This document shows, piece by piece, positions 18,383 through 26,146 of a DNA stretch of 64,000 nt (position 1 is the first letter of the stretch; each line of letters begins with the position of its first letter). The stretch spans positions 744,001 through 808,000 of the forward strand of contig CAWDIB010000004.1 in assembly GCA_963802275.1 (NCBI GenBank), in the 5' to 3' direction. A program made the position numbers and the translations under genes. A model generated the notes under the pieces. That model was not told the DNA's origin. It worked only from the letters and a program-made list of their open reading frames with translations, and did not search any database. The DNA comes from CAZMZW01 sp963802275. GTDB lineage: Bacteria; Chloroflexota; Anaerolineae; Anaerolineales; Anaerolineaceae.

Positions 18383-19512
18383 TTGCAGGAAGGCCTCGCA
18401 TGCAGGATAATGAAGGTTGATATGACGGATTTATTATCAATTGCCGGAAAAGAACTGACACTGCCCATTTTCGTACCGGATGGCACCTACGGGGTGGTGC
18501 GCAGCGTGGATGCGGCCGACCTGCAGGCCTGCCGGGTGCAGGCGGTGATGATGAACACCTTTCACCTCATGCAAAAACCGGGTTCCACCACCATCCGGGC
18601 AGCGGGCGGTTTACATCAGTTCAGCGGCTGGGGGGGACCCATCTTCACCGATTCAGGCGGCTTCCAGGCTTTTTCGCTGATGCGCGAAAATTCCAAATTC
18701 GGGCAGGTGACCGATGATGGCATCAGCTTTACTCCCGAGGGCAGCACACGCAAATTCCTGCTGACACCGGAAAAGTGCATCCGCCTGCAAATGAGTTACC
18801 GCTCCGACCTGCTGTTCTGCCTGGATGACTGCACCCATGTGGATGAGGCACAAGCGGACCAACAGGCGGCTGTGAAGAGGACGATCGCCTGGGCAAAACG
18901 CTGCAAGAAGGAATACCAGAAGAATTCTCGAGCAGCAGGAAAAATGAAAGCGGGCAGCGGCCGCTGCTATTCGGGATCGTACAGGGCGGCGAATCGCGGG
19001 AGCTGCGCCAGCAATGCGCACAGGCATTGCTGGAGATAGGCTTTGACGGCTACGGGTACGGCGGATGGCCGCTGAACGCTGCAGGCGAATTGGTGGAGGA
19101 GATGGTGGCTTACCTGCGCGAATTAATTCCCAGCCAGTTTCCACTGCATGCCTTGGGAATCGGAAAGCCGGACAACGTTGCAAGGAGCCACGCGCTGGGA
19201 TACCAGTTGTTCGACAGCGCCATGCCTACACGGGATGCACGCCATGGGCGTCTGTACCGCTTTACCGGTGCGTTCACTCCATACGGGAAGAAATGGTGGG
19301 AGTATGTCTATATCCAGGACCAGCGCCATATCAAAGCCAACCAAGCGATTGATGAACAATGCGACTGCCCGACCTGCCGCTCGGTAAGCCTGGCATACCT
19401 GCATCATCTATTTAAAATCGGCGATGGATTATTCCAGCGGCTGGCGACGCTGCACAACCTGCGCTTCATGACCCAGCTGTGTGAAAAATTGGGGGACCTC
19501 CAGAATGGCTGA
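18383..19512 (+). pseudogene. tgt: tRNA-guanine transglycosylase-like enzyme, one missing base
   Basis: Two frames make one Tgt-family protein if a base is added near 18930 (...KKEYQK then FSSSRKNESGQRPLLF). Family marks: NTFHLMQKPG, FTDSGGFQAFSL (the TDSGGFQ active-site loop with the general-base Asp), FGIVQGGES, LFDSAMPTRDARHG (nucleophile Asp region) and the zinc site CDCPTCRSVSLAYLHH. Tgt swaps G34 of tRNA for a queuine-type base. The N-terminus is shorter and diverged, so this may be a Tgt paralogue with another base or RNA substrate. The start is uncertain: ATGs at 18383, 18410 and 18422 are possible. It overlaps the next methyltransferase by 9 bases, so the two are translationally coupled. 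Confidence 0.75.
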
Positions 19513-20315
19513 AGCCGAAAAAGTCGAACAAATCATGGCCGAGGTGATGAAAAAACCAAAATATGCCGGTATCTCGACGGATATCATCCAGCGGATTGCT
19601 GCATTGGAAATGCAAAAAAGAAAAACGCTGAAAGAAGCCATCAAAGGCACCCTGGCCAAACTGCACCAGCTGGGCGGCGCCTACCTGGAACAAAAGCCGG
19701 ATTTTGCGCAATGGAGCCGTGAAATCGTCGAACTAGCCGGAGGAGCTGCGGGCAGCGGAAGTAAAATCCTTCTGCCTTGAAAAAATGCGGAGCCATGCCT
19801 CAACCAGCGAACGGCTGCCCTTCATCGACGAGTTCTACCAGACCTGCCTGCAGTCCATCGCACCCATTCACTCCGTGCTGGACCTGGGCTGCGGCATTCA
19901 TCCGCTGGCGCTGCCGTGGATGCCGCTGGCGGAAGACCCGATGTACCTGGGAATGGACATCTTCAAGGAGATGACCGACTTTGACCAGCGCTTCCTGCAG
20001 CATGTGCGGCTGCGCGGACGGGTGCTGCACGCGGATTTCCTGGGCAATCTACCGAAGCAGCGCTACCAGTTAGCGCTGTGCTTGAAGATCATCCCGCTGA
20101 TCGACCAGGTCAGCCAGGGCATCACCCGTGCCTGGCTGGAAAGCATCCCGGCGGAGCACATCCTGGTCAGTTTTCCCACCGCCAGCCTGGGCGGTAAAGG
20201 CAAGGGCATGCCGGCCCACTACAGTGACCGCTTCGCGCAATTAACAGCCAACAGCCAATGGCGGGTGGCATATTTTCAATTTCCAACCGAGCTGGCTTAT
20301 CTGCTTCACCACTAA
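19504..20315 (+). pseudogene. FmrO/Rmt-family 16S rRNA (G1405-N7)-like methyltransferase, copy 1, one frame break
   Basis: Two frames join near 19745-19760 into about 270 residues; total length is one base short of a multiple of three. The N-terminal part (KVEQIMAEVMKKPKYAGIS) matches the helical N-domain of RmtB-type enzymes. The catalytic part has SHASTSERLPFIDEFY, motif I VLDLGCGIHPLALPWM, LALCLKIIPLID and SFPTASLGGKGKGM. These correspond to the LHAST-ER-L, GCG-NPLAL, FKLLPLLE and SFPT-SLGG-GKGM signatures of the aminoglycoside-resistance m7G1405 methyltransferases (from memory of RmtB/ArmA). Those enzymes methylate G1405 of 16S rRNA in assembled 30S subunits and block gentamicin/kanamycin-type drugs. 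Function here is inferred; the frame break must be checked first. Confidence 0.75.
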
Positions 20316-20324
20316 GCGGCAATA

Positions 20325-21137
20325 ATGATGCTGTCACCTGAGCAGACCTCCAGCTTGATCAATCAAATCCTCACCCAACGCCAATACCGGCAATTGGGAA
20401 TTCCCCGCGAAACCGTGGAAGACTTGATCCGTCGTGAAGGAGAAGCAGGACAGAACGAAAGAACAGTAATAAAAAACGTACGCCGGAAAATGCATCACCT
20501 GGTGGCGGATTACCTGGGGGATGTGAATTACGAGCAGGCGGAAAAATGGCTTGAAGAAGCTTATACCACTCCAAATAAGGGATCAATCAAGGAAACTTGC
20601 ACCAGGATCATGGGGTGTCATGCCTCAACCCGGGAACGGATGGCGCACCTGGAAATATTTTATCAAATCATCTTTGCTACGTGTGGCAAACCGGAAAGCA
20701 TTTTGGACCTGGCCTGCGGGTTGAACCCATTTGCCCTGCCATGGATGGACCTGCCGCAAACCACGCAATACCACGCCTATGACATCCACTCAGCGCGCAT
20801 CAAGCTGATCAACCGGTTTTTTCAACTCGAGCATAGGCCGGCACTTGGAGAAGTAAGAGATGTGCTGGTGAATCCACCAGAACTTAAAGCGGACATGGCC
20901 TTCTTTTTCAAGGAAGCGCACCGCATGGAACAGCGCCGCAAGGGCGCCAACCACGAATTATGGCAGGCATTGAAGGTCAAATCACTGGTGGTCAGTCTGC
21001 CTGCCGCCAGCCTGAGCGGACAGCATGACCTCCGCCGGCAGATGCGCAAACTGGTCGATACCACGGTATCCGGCCTGCCGTGGAAGGTTCAGGAACTGCT
21101 TTCGGGTAACGAGATCATCTTTTGCATAGAAAAATGA
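20325..21137 (+). CDS. FmrO/Rmt-family 16S rRNA methyltransferase-like, copy 2
   Basis: A 270-residue intact relative of copy 1, 9 bases downstream. N-domain residues about 1-95 are helical; CHASTRERMAHLEIFYQIIF, ILDLACGLNPFALPWM (SAM-binding motif I) and AYDIHSARIKLI match the G1405 methyltransferase family closely. The C-terminal part has diverged: where copy 1 has SFPTASLGGKGKGM, this one has SLPAASLSGQHDLRRQM, and the LIFKLLPLLE-like segment reads MAFFFKEAHRMEQ. It may therefore methylate the same base with altered control, another base, or be inactive. Its stop overlaps the next ATG by 4 bases (ATGA at 21134), showing operon coupling with the m5C methyltransferase. The ATGATG start leaves a one-codon uncertainty. 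Confidence 0.78.
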   Translation: MMLSPEQTSSLINQILTQRQYRQLGIPRETVEDLIRREGEAGQNERTVIKNVRRKMHHLVADYLGDVNYEQAEKWLEEAYTTPNKGSIKETCTRIMGCHASTRERMAHLEIFYQIIFATCGKPESILDLACGLNPFALPWMDLPQTTQYHAYDIHSARIKLINRFFQLEHRPALGEVRDVLVNPPELKADMAFFFKEAHRMEQRRKGANHELWQALKVKSLVVSLPAASLSGQHDLRRQMRKLVDTTVSGLPWKVQELLSGNEIIFCIEK

Positions 21138-22624
21138 GCCGCAAAAAGAAGAGCCATTCCGCACCAATAACCCAAAGCGAAAGAACCGAAACACTGTTGG
21201 AGCGCTACCGTCCATTGTTGAGTGAAGCGGAATTTGAAAAACTCAGGGATGAGACCACCCAACCGCTTCAGACGACCATACGCATCAATTTATTGAAACA
21301 TCAACCCTGGGAAATGGCGGAACGTTTACAGCTGCTTTATGGATGGCAGCTGGAACCTATCGCCTACTGCCCTTCTGGTTTCCGTGTCGTCTCCAGCACC
21401 ATCTCACCAAGCCAGACCATCGAGCACCGCATGGGTGATTTCTACATCCAGGAGGCAGCTTCCATGCTGCCGGCTGAGCTGTTTGATTTTTCCAAAACAT
21501 CGCAGCCGCTGATATTGGACATGGCAGCCTCACCGGGTGGCAAGACCATCCACCTGGCGGACCTCAGCCAAGATCGTGGTCTGATCATCGCCAATGATGC
21601 CAGCCGCGCACGCCTGCCCGCCCTGCAGGTTGTGCTGCGCAAATGGGGGGTCATCAACCAGGCGGTCACCTGCCTGCCGGGTGAGCAGTTTGCACAAGCC
21701 ACCCGGGAACGGTTCGATTTGGTACTGCTGGATGCCCCCTGCAGCATGGAAGGGCTGCGAGCGGCAACATCGCACAAAATGCGCTCCATCAGTACAAAAG
21801 AAAGGGAACGCCTGTCCATGCGGCAGCAAAAACTACTGGCAAGCGCCTTAACAGCCGTGAAAATCGGCGGGCAGGTGGTCTACTCAACATGCACCCTGGC
21901 GCCGGAGGAAAACGAATCCGTCCTGGCGGCTGTGCTGGATGAATATCCAAATGCCTTCCAGGTGGATGCCCTGCAGCAAAAAATCCCTGTGCCGGCTCCC
22001 GGATTGGACAAAACCGGGGAGATCCAATATCCACCTTCCATTCGCAACAGCTTTCGGTTATGGCCGCATCTCTGCCACACCGCCGGCTTTTTTGCCGCCA
22101 GGTTGACCAAATTAAAGGACATATCGCACAGACATTCATCACAACCGCCGTTGTTTAAATGGAGGGCTCCGCGCTTGCTGGCGGAGAAGGAAATCCAATC
22201 TATCAGCAAGATACTGTTGGATCAATATGGGTTTGACTTGAATTCACTGATGGAAAAACAAAACCTGATTGTTGGACAGCTTCAAAATTACCTATTCCTC
22301 ATCCCTTTGGCTTACCTGAATGAATTCGCTGATTTGTCCTGTTTAAGCATTGGGTTGAGACTGGGTGAGCATATTGAAAACGAATTCAGTCCCGGGCATG
22401 AATTTGCAGCCAGGTTTGGGCTGACATTTCAAAGCGGAAAAATCCAATTGGATGAAGAGCAAGTGAAACCCTGGCTGCGCGGGGAAGATTTGCGCCCTTA
22501 TTCAACACCCGCCCTACCCAAAGGAAGGGTGGTGGTGGTTACCGATGGTAATGGAAGAAACCTTGGAAGGGGAAAAATCTTAACCGCCCAATTAAAGAAC
22601 CTGCTGCCCAACCGGCTTTTCTAA
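21134..22624 (+). CDS. RsmF-like RNA (cytosine-5)-methyltransferase
   Basis: A 496-residue RsmB/RsmF/NSUN-family enzyme. It has the N-terminal substrate domain, QEAASMLPAELF, motif I LDMAASPGGKTIHLADL, LDAPCS (motif IV, product-release Cys) and YSTCTLAPEENE (motif VI, catalytic Cys), then an RsmF-type C-terminal extension ending in a PUA-like region. E. coli RsmF makes m5C1407 in 16S rRNA, two bases from G1405. I choose the ATG at 21134, which overlaps the upstream stop, over the TTG 12 bases earlier. The 3' end overlaps the convergent rsmE gene by 33 bases. Assignment to C1407 rather than a tRNA target is inferred from domain layout and neighbours. Confidence 0.85.
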   Translation: MSRKKKSHSAPITQSERTETLLERYRPLLSEAEFEKLRDETTQPLQTTIRINLLKHQPWEMAERLQLLYGWQLEPIAYCPSGFRVVSSTISPSQTIEHRMGDFYIQEAASMLPAELFDFSKTSQPLILDMAASPGGKTIHLADLSQDRGLIIANDASRARLPALQVVLRKWGVINQAVTCLPGEQFAQATRERFDLVLLDAPCSMEGLRAATSHKMRSISTKERERLSMRQQKLLASALTAVKIGGQVVYSTCTLAPEENESVLAAVLDEYPNAFQVDALQQKIPVPAPGLDKTGEIQYPPSIRNSFRLWPHLCHTAGFFAARLTKLKDISHRHSSQPPLFKWRAPRLLAEKEIQSISKILLDQYGFDLNSLMEKQNLIVGQLQNYLFLIPLAYLNEFADLSCLSIGLRLGEHIENEFSPGHEFAARFGLTFQSGKIQLDEEQVKPWLRGEDLRPYSTPALPKGRVVVVTDGNGRNLGRGKILTAQLKNLLPNRLF

Positions 22625-23374
22625 CCAGGGATATTCCAGCTCGTAGAGGATCAGCAAACATGCCGCCATGGCCGCCGTTTCCACGCGGTAAATGCGTTTG
22701 CCAAGCGAGAAACTGGTAAAGCCGGCTTTCTTCATCAGCGCCACCTCGCCTTCAGCAAAACCACCTTCAGGCCCGATGAAAACGTTGACCTTTTTGCCCG
22801 CATCCATGCCGGGCAGCATGCCGCGCATGAGCTGGTGCAGGTAAAGCTCCCGCTCGCCTTCCCAGGCTAGCAGATTGATCTCCCGCTTGGGCGATGCTTT
22901 CTTAATCGCATCCTGCAAGGTGGAAACCTCATGCAGTGCCGGGATGCGTCCGCGACCGCATTGCTCGGCGGCTTCCTGGATGATCTTCTCCCAGCGCCGC
23001 AGTCGGCTGACATCCATACCCTTCTCGCGCGAAAGGGAATAGGTACTGACAAATGGGAAGAAAGCGGTCACGCCGATCTCGGTGCATTTTTGGAAAATCC
23101 ACTCCACTTTTTCGCGCTGGGTGACCGAAAAGAACAAACGCAGGCGGATGGAAGGTTCTCCTTCTGCGGGTGATTTGCTCAATAAGCTGCCATGCACTCC
23201 TTCCGGGCTGACAACATCCAATTGAACCAGGAACTGACTGCCATGATTATCCAGCACGATGACCTGCTCGCCCGGTTTGAGACGCAGAACATTGCGGATC
23301 TGGCGGATAGTCGTTTCCGGAAAAATGACCTCTTTATCACCAATATTCTCAGGGGGAAGAAAAAAACGATGCAT
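22592..23374 (-). CDS. rsmE: 16S rRNA (uracil1498-N3)-methyltransferase RsmE
   Basis: 260 residues, normal for RsmE. An N-terminal PUA-like domain (MHRFFLP, RNVLRLKPGEQVIVLD) is followed by a SPOUT/trefoil-knot domain with QKCTEIGV, EAAEQCGRGRIP, FIGPEGGFAEGEV and GKRIYRVETAAMAA. It methylates U1498 of 16S rRNA in the 30S subunit, next to the decoding site. GGAGG lies 7 bases before the ATG. Convergent with the RsmF-like gene (33-base overlap) and divergent from the transporter gene. Confidence 0.93.
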   Translation of the reverse strand: MHRFFLPPENIGDKEVIFPETTIRQIRNVLRLKPGEQVIVLDNHGSQFLVQLDVVSPEGVHGSLLSKSPAEGEPSIRLRLFFSVTQREKVEWIFQKCTEIGVTAFFPFVSTYSLSREKGMDVSRLRRWEKIIQEAAEQCGRGRIPALHEVSTLQDAIKKASPKREINLLAWEGERELYLHQLMRGMLPGMDAGKKVNVFIGPEGGFAEGEVALMKKAGFTSFSLGKRIYRVETAAMAACLLILYELEYPWLEKPVGQQVL

Positions 23375-23406
23375 GCAGCACCTCCTGGATAGGATGCAAG
23401 CTGAAT

Positions 23407-23412
23407 TATACT
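23407..23412 (+). promoter_or_regulatory. -10 box of a probable leaderless transcript
   Basis: TATACT followed by 7 bases and the ATG of the transporter gene at 23420; no ribosome-binding site is present. Transcription would begin at or next to the start codon. Confidence 0.5.
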
Positions 23413-23419
23413 TGCCGGG

Positions 23420-24149
23420 ATGGTTAAAAATAAAGAGAAAATTGGATCAAAACGACAATACCGTTACTTCGACCTGGTGATGGTACTGTTCGTGACCGTA
23501 TTGATCACCAGCAACATCGCCTCCTCGGCCAAGATCGTAGATTGGGGAATTTCACTGGCGGGGACGCGCCTGGCCTTCGATGCCGGCACACTGCTCTTCC
23601 CGGTCAGTTACATCTTCGGGGATGTGCTGGTGGAAGTGTACGGCTTCCGTAACTCGCGGCGTGTAATTTGGGCGGGCTTTGCCATGCTGGCGCTGAGCGC
23701 GCTGCTCTTTTCGGCTGTGCAGGCCATGCCCGGTGAAGCTGGCTGGCAAACCAGCGTGGGGCAGCAAGCGTATGAAGCCGTGCTGGGCGGGATGAGTTCC
23801 GGCGGGATCGTGCTGGCCAGCCTGCTGGCCTACCTGGCAGGGTGAGTTCAGCAACTCCATCCTTATGGCGGTGATGAAGGTGGCGACCAAGGGAAAATGG
23901 CTGTGGATGCGCACCATCAGCAGCACCATCGTCGGCGAGGGGGTGGACACGGTTGTCTTCGTGCTCATCGCCACGCTGGCAGGTGTTTTCCAATGGCAGG
24001 TCTTTGCCAGCCTGGTATTGACCAATTACCTGTTCAAGGTCGGGGTGGAAGTCCTTTTCACGCCTCTCACCTACCAGGTGGTGCACTTTTTGAAAAAGGC
24101 CGAAAACGAGGATTTTTACGACATCGGCACGCGCTTTTCGCCGATCTGA
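23420..24149 (+). pseudogene. yhhQ: queuosine precursor transporter (YhhQ/VUT family), one extra base
   Basis: Two frames join into 242 residues when one G is removed from the GGG at about 23840: ...LLAYLAG then EFSNSILMAVMKV. The first half has YFDLVMVLFVTVLITSNIAS and FPVSYIFGDVLVEVYGFRNSRRVIW, the second GKWLWMRTISSTIVGEGVDTVVF; both are hallmarks of the VUT/YhhQ family of six-helix inner-membrane importers of queuosine precursors. A Tgt-like gene lies 4 kb upstream. As the break sits in a short G run and the rest is perfect, a consensus error is likely. Confidence 0.82.
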
Positions 24150-24818
24150 TCATTCCGGTCGTCCAGCGATGACCAGGCAGTATTCCCCCAGGATTTTTTC
24201 CGTTTTCATTTTTTCGATCAATTCGGACAGGGTTCCGCGGTAGACCGTTTCAAATTTTTTGGTCAGGTCGTTGGCAATGGCCGCCGGGCGGTCGCCAAAG
24301 ACAGCAAGGGCATCTTGCAGGCAAGCCAGCAAGCGGTAGGGGCTTTCATAGAAAATGAGGGTGTGGGGCGAGTGAACATCCACTTCCATGAAACGGCGGC
24401 GGGCGGAGGACTTGCGCGGGGGAAAACCGAGGAAAGTGAAGGCATGCGCCGGCAAACCGGAAATTACAAGGGCGGTGGTCAGTGCTGTTGGACCGGGGAT
24501 GCAGGTGAGTTCCAGACCGGCATCAATAGCGGCGCGTACGATGGAATAACCGGGGTCGGAAATGCCCGGCGTACCGGCATTGCTAACCAGGGCGACATGT
24601 TTGCCTTCCTGCAGGAGGCGGATGACCTTCGGCACTTCTTTTTGTTCGTTATAGACATGGAAAGAGGCTTGCGGTTTATGAATGTCGAAATGTTTCAAGA
24701 GGACGCCGGTCTTGCGGGTATCCTCGGAGATAACCAGGTCAACCTGTTTGAGGGTTTCGAGGGCGCGCAGGGTGATATCCGCCAGGTTGCCGATGGGGGT
24801 TGAAATAAGATAAAGCAT
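24150..24818 (-). CDS. rsmI: 16S rRNA (cytidine1402-2'-O)-methyltransferase RsmI
   Basis: The real start is the ATG at 24818 (MLYLISTPIGNLADIT), not the upstream open frame, which is antisense to lipA. The 222-residue product carries the tetrapyrrole-methylase fold: TPIGNLADITLRALETL, SEDTRKTGVLLKHF, ALVSNAGTPGISDPGY, CIPGPTALTTALVISGLP and FLGFPPRKS. RsmI 2'-O-methylates C1402 of 16S rRNA. It is shorter than the usual 270-290 residues and stops after LVIAGRPE, so the C-terminal accessory domain is absent. It is divergent from lipA. Confidence 0.9.
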   Translation of the reverse strand: MLYLISTPIGNLADITLRALETLKQVDLVISEDTRKTGVLLKHFDIHKPQASFHVYNEQKEVPKVIRLLQEGKHVALVSNAGTPGISDPGYSIVRAAIDAGLELTCIPGPTALTTALVISGLPAHAFTFLGFPPRKSSARRRFMEVDVHSPHTLIFYESPYRLLACLQDALAVFGDRPAAIANDLTKKFETVYRGTLSELIEKMKTEKILGEYCLVIAGRPE

Positions 24819-24852
24819 TTTTAATGTATTCAAATTATAATCACCCAATCCA

Positions 24853-25788
24853 ATGACCAACAACCCCACCCGCCAGCGGGTCAACCCGCAAGAGATGGAC
24901 ACCACGCCGCGCCGCCGGCCGGACTGGATCAAGGTGCGCGCACCCAGCGGCGAGACGAGTGCACATTTGCGCGAACTGATGCGGCGCAAGGAGCTGCACA
25001 CGGTATGCGAGGAAGCCAACTGCCCCAACCTGGGCGAATGCTGGGGGAGCGGAACAGCCACCTTTTTAATCCTGGGTGACGTTTGCACGCGGCGCTGCGG
25101 ATTCTGCGACGTGAAACGCGGCAAGCCGCTGCCGCTGGACTACGACGAACCGGAACGAGTGGCGCAGGCGGTCAAAGCGATGCAGTTGAAACACGCGGTC
25201 ATCACCAGCGTGGACCGCGACGACGATAACCTGGGCGGGGCGCGGGTGTTTGCCATGCTCATTCGCCGCATCCGCGAGCTGGCGCCGGATTGTTCAGTGG
25301 AAGTGCTCATCCCGGACTTCCGCGGGGACCTGGCGGCGCTGAAGCTGGTGATGGACGAAAAACCGGAGATCCTCAACCACAACATCGAAACCATCCCGCG
25401 CCTGTTCCGCAAGGTGCAGCCGCAGGACAAGCTGGAATGGACACAGACGGTGCTGACCGATGCCAAAAAAATGTCAACCTACTCACTAACCAAGTCCGGG
25501 TTGATGGTGGGACTGGGCGAGAACATGGATGAGCTAAAGGAGACCATGCGTCTGCTACGGGATTGGGAAGTGGACATCCTGACCATCGGCCAGTATTTGC
25601 AGCCGAGCCGGCACCACCTGCCGATCGAGCGCTACTACACCCTGGAAGAGTTCAAGGAATTGAGGGAGTACGGGCTGGGGATCGGCTTCCGCTGGGTGGA
25701 AAGTGCGCCGCTGGTGCGCTCCAGTTACCATGCGGCGGAACAGGTGAGGGCGCTCAGCCTGATGCGGGCAAGTAATCGCGATAGATGA
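24853..25788 (+). CDS. lipA: lipoyl synthase
   Basis: A 311-residue radical-SAM enzyme that inserts two sulfurs into protein-bound octanoyl groups. Both clusters are visible: CEEANCPNLGEC (CX4CX5C, the auxiliary cluster that gives up sulfur) and CTRRCGFC (CX3CX2C, the SAM cluster). The C-terminal SSYHA supplies the Ser ligand of the auxiliary cluster. Length is normal. A TATAAT (24836-24841) ends 11 bases before the ATG and no Shine-Dalgarno is seen, so the leader is very short. No lipB or lipoylated enzyme gene is adjacent. Confidence 0.95.
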   Translation: MTNNPTRQRVNPQEMDTTPRRRPDWIKVRAPSGETSAHLRELMRRKELHTVCEEANCPNLGECWGSGTATFLILGDVCTRRCGFCDVKRGKPLPLDYDEPERVAQAVKAMQLKHAVITSVDRDDDNLGGARVFAMLIRRIRELAPDCSVEVLIPDFRGDLAALKLVMDEKPEILNHNIETIPRLFRKVQPQDKLEWTQTVLTDAKKMSTYSLTKSGLMVGLGENMDELKETMRLLRDWEVDILTIGQYLQPSRHHLPIERYYTLEEFKELREYGLGIGFRWVESAPLVRSSYHAAEQVRALSLMRASNRDR

Positions 25789-26146
25789 AACTACAGGGGG
25801 AGTGAAACGCTGGCGGGGACGCCAGCTTTATCTATTCGTAATCGTGCGGCGGAACAGGTGCGGGCGCTCAGCCCGATGCGGGCTAGAAGTTGATCTGGTG
25901 CGAAATAGTGGGGAGAAAAAAAGGATGTCTCCACGACAGCGTGCATCTGTCTCAGGATGACATATGCAGGATGACCCCACCCTGCCTCCCCTTTCCAAGG
26001 GGAGGAGTCAAGGCAGATCGCTTCGTCGCGATGCTCCTCGCGAATATTTCAAGTGGGATAAGTAGATATCAACAACAGATCTCTGTCATCCCGGAATGGC
26101 GTGGAAAAAATCGTTGGTGAAATATTTCTGCATTAAAATAGTGCCC
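25789..26146. other. gap with repeats
   Basis: Contains a GCTGGC-GGGGAC-GCCAGC hairpin (about 25808-25834), a partial echo of the end of lipA (GCGGCGGAACAGGTG, lipA about 25734-25748, repeated at about 25848-25862, both followed by GCGCTCAGCC), a CCTCCCC/GGGGAGG hairpin (about 25976-26008) and a GATCGCTTCG copy (26014-26046). No gene. Confidence 0.6.

Noticed and set aside
18930..18945. Cloning-vector trace suggested by EcoRI and XhoI-like sites at the tgt frame break
   Set aside because: Flanking sequence continues the same gene on both sides; the sites are chance.
19504..22624. Self-resistance locus of an aminoglycoside producer
   Set aside because: No 2-deoxystreptamine or other aminoglycoside biosynthesis gene is in the window; the neighbours are RNA-modification genes.
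23375..23419. preQ1 riboswitch before the queuosine-precursor transporter
   Set aside because: No preQ1 aptamer core is visible and the leader appears to be absent (-10 box 7 bases before ATG).
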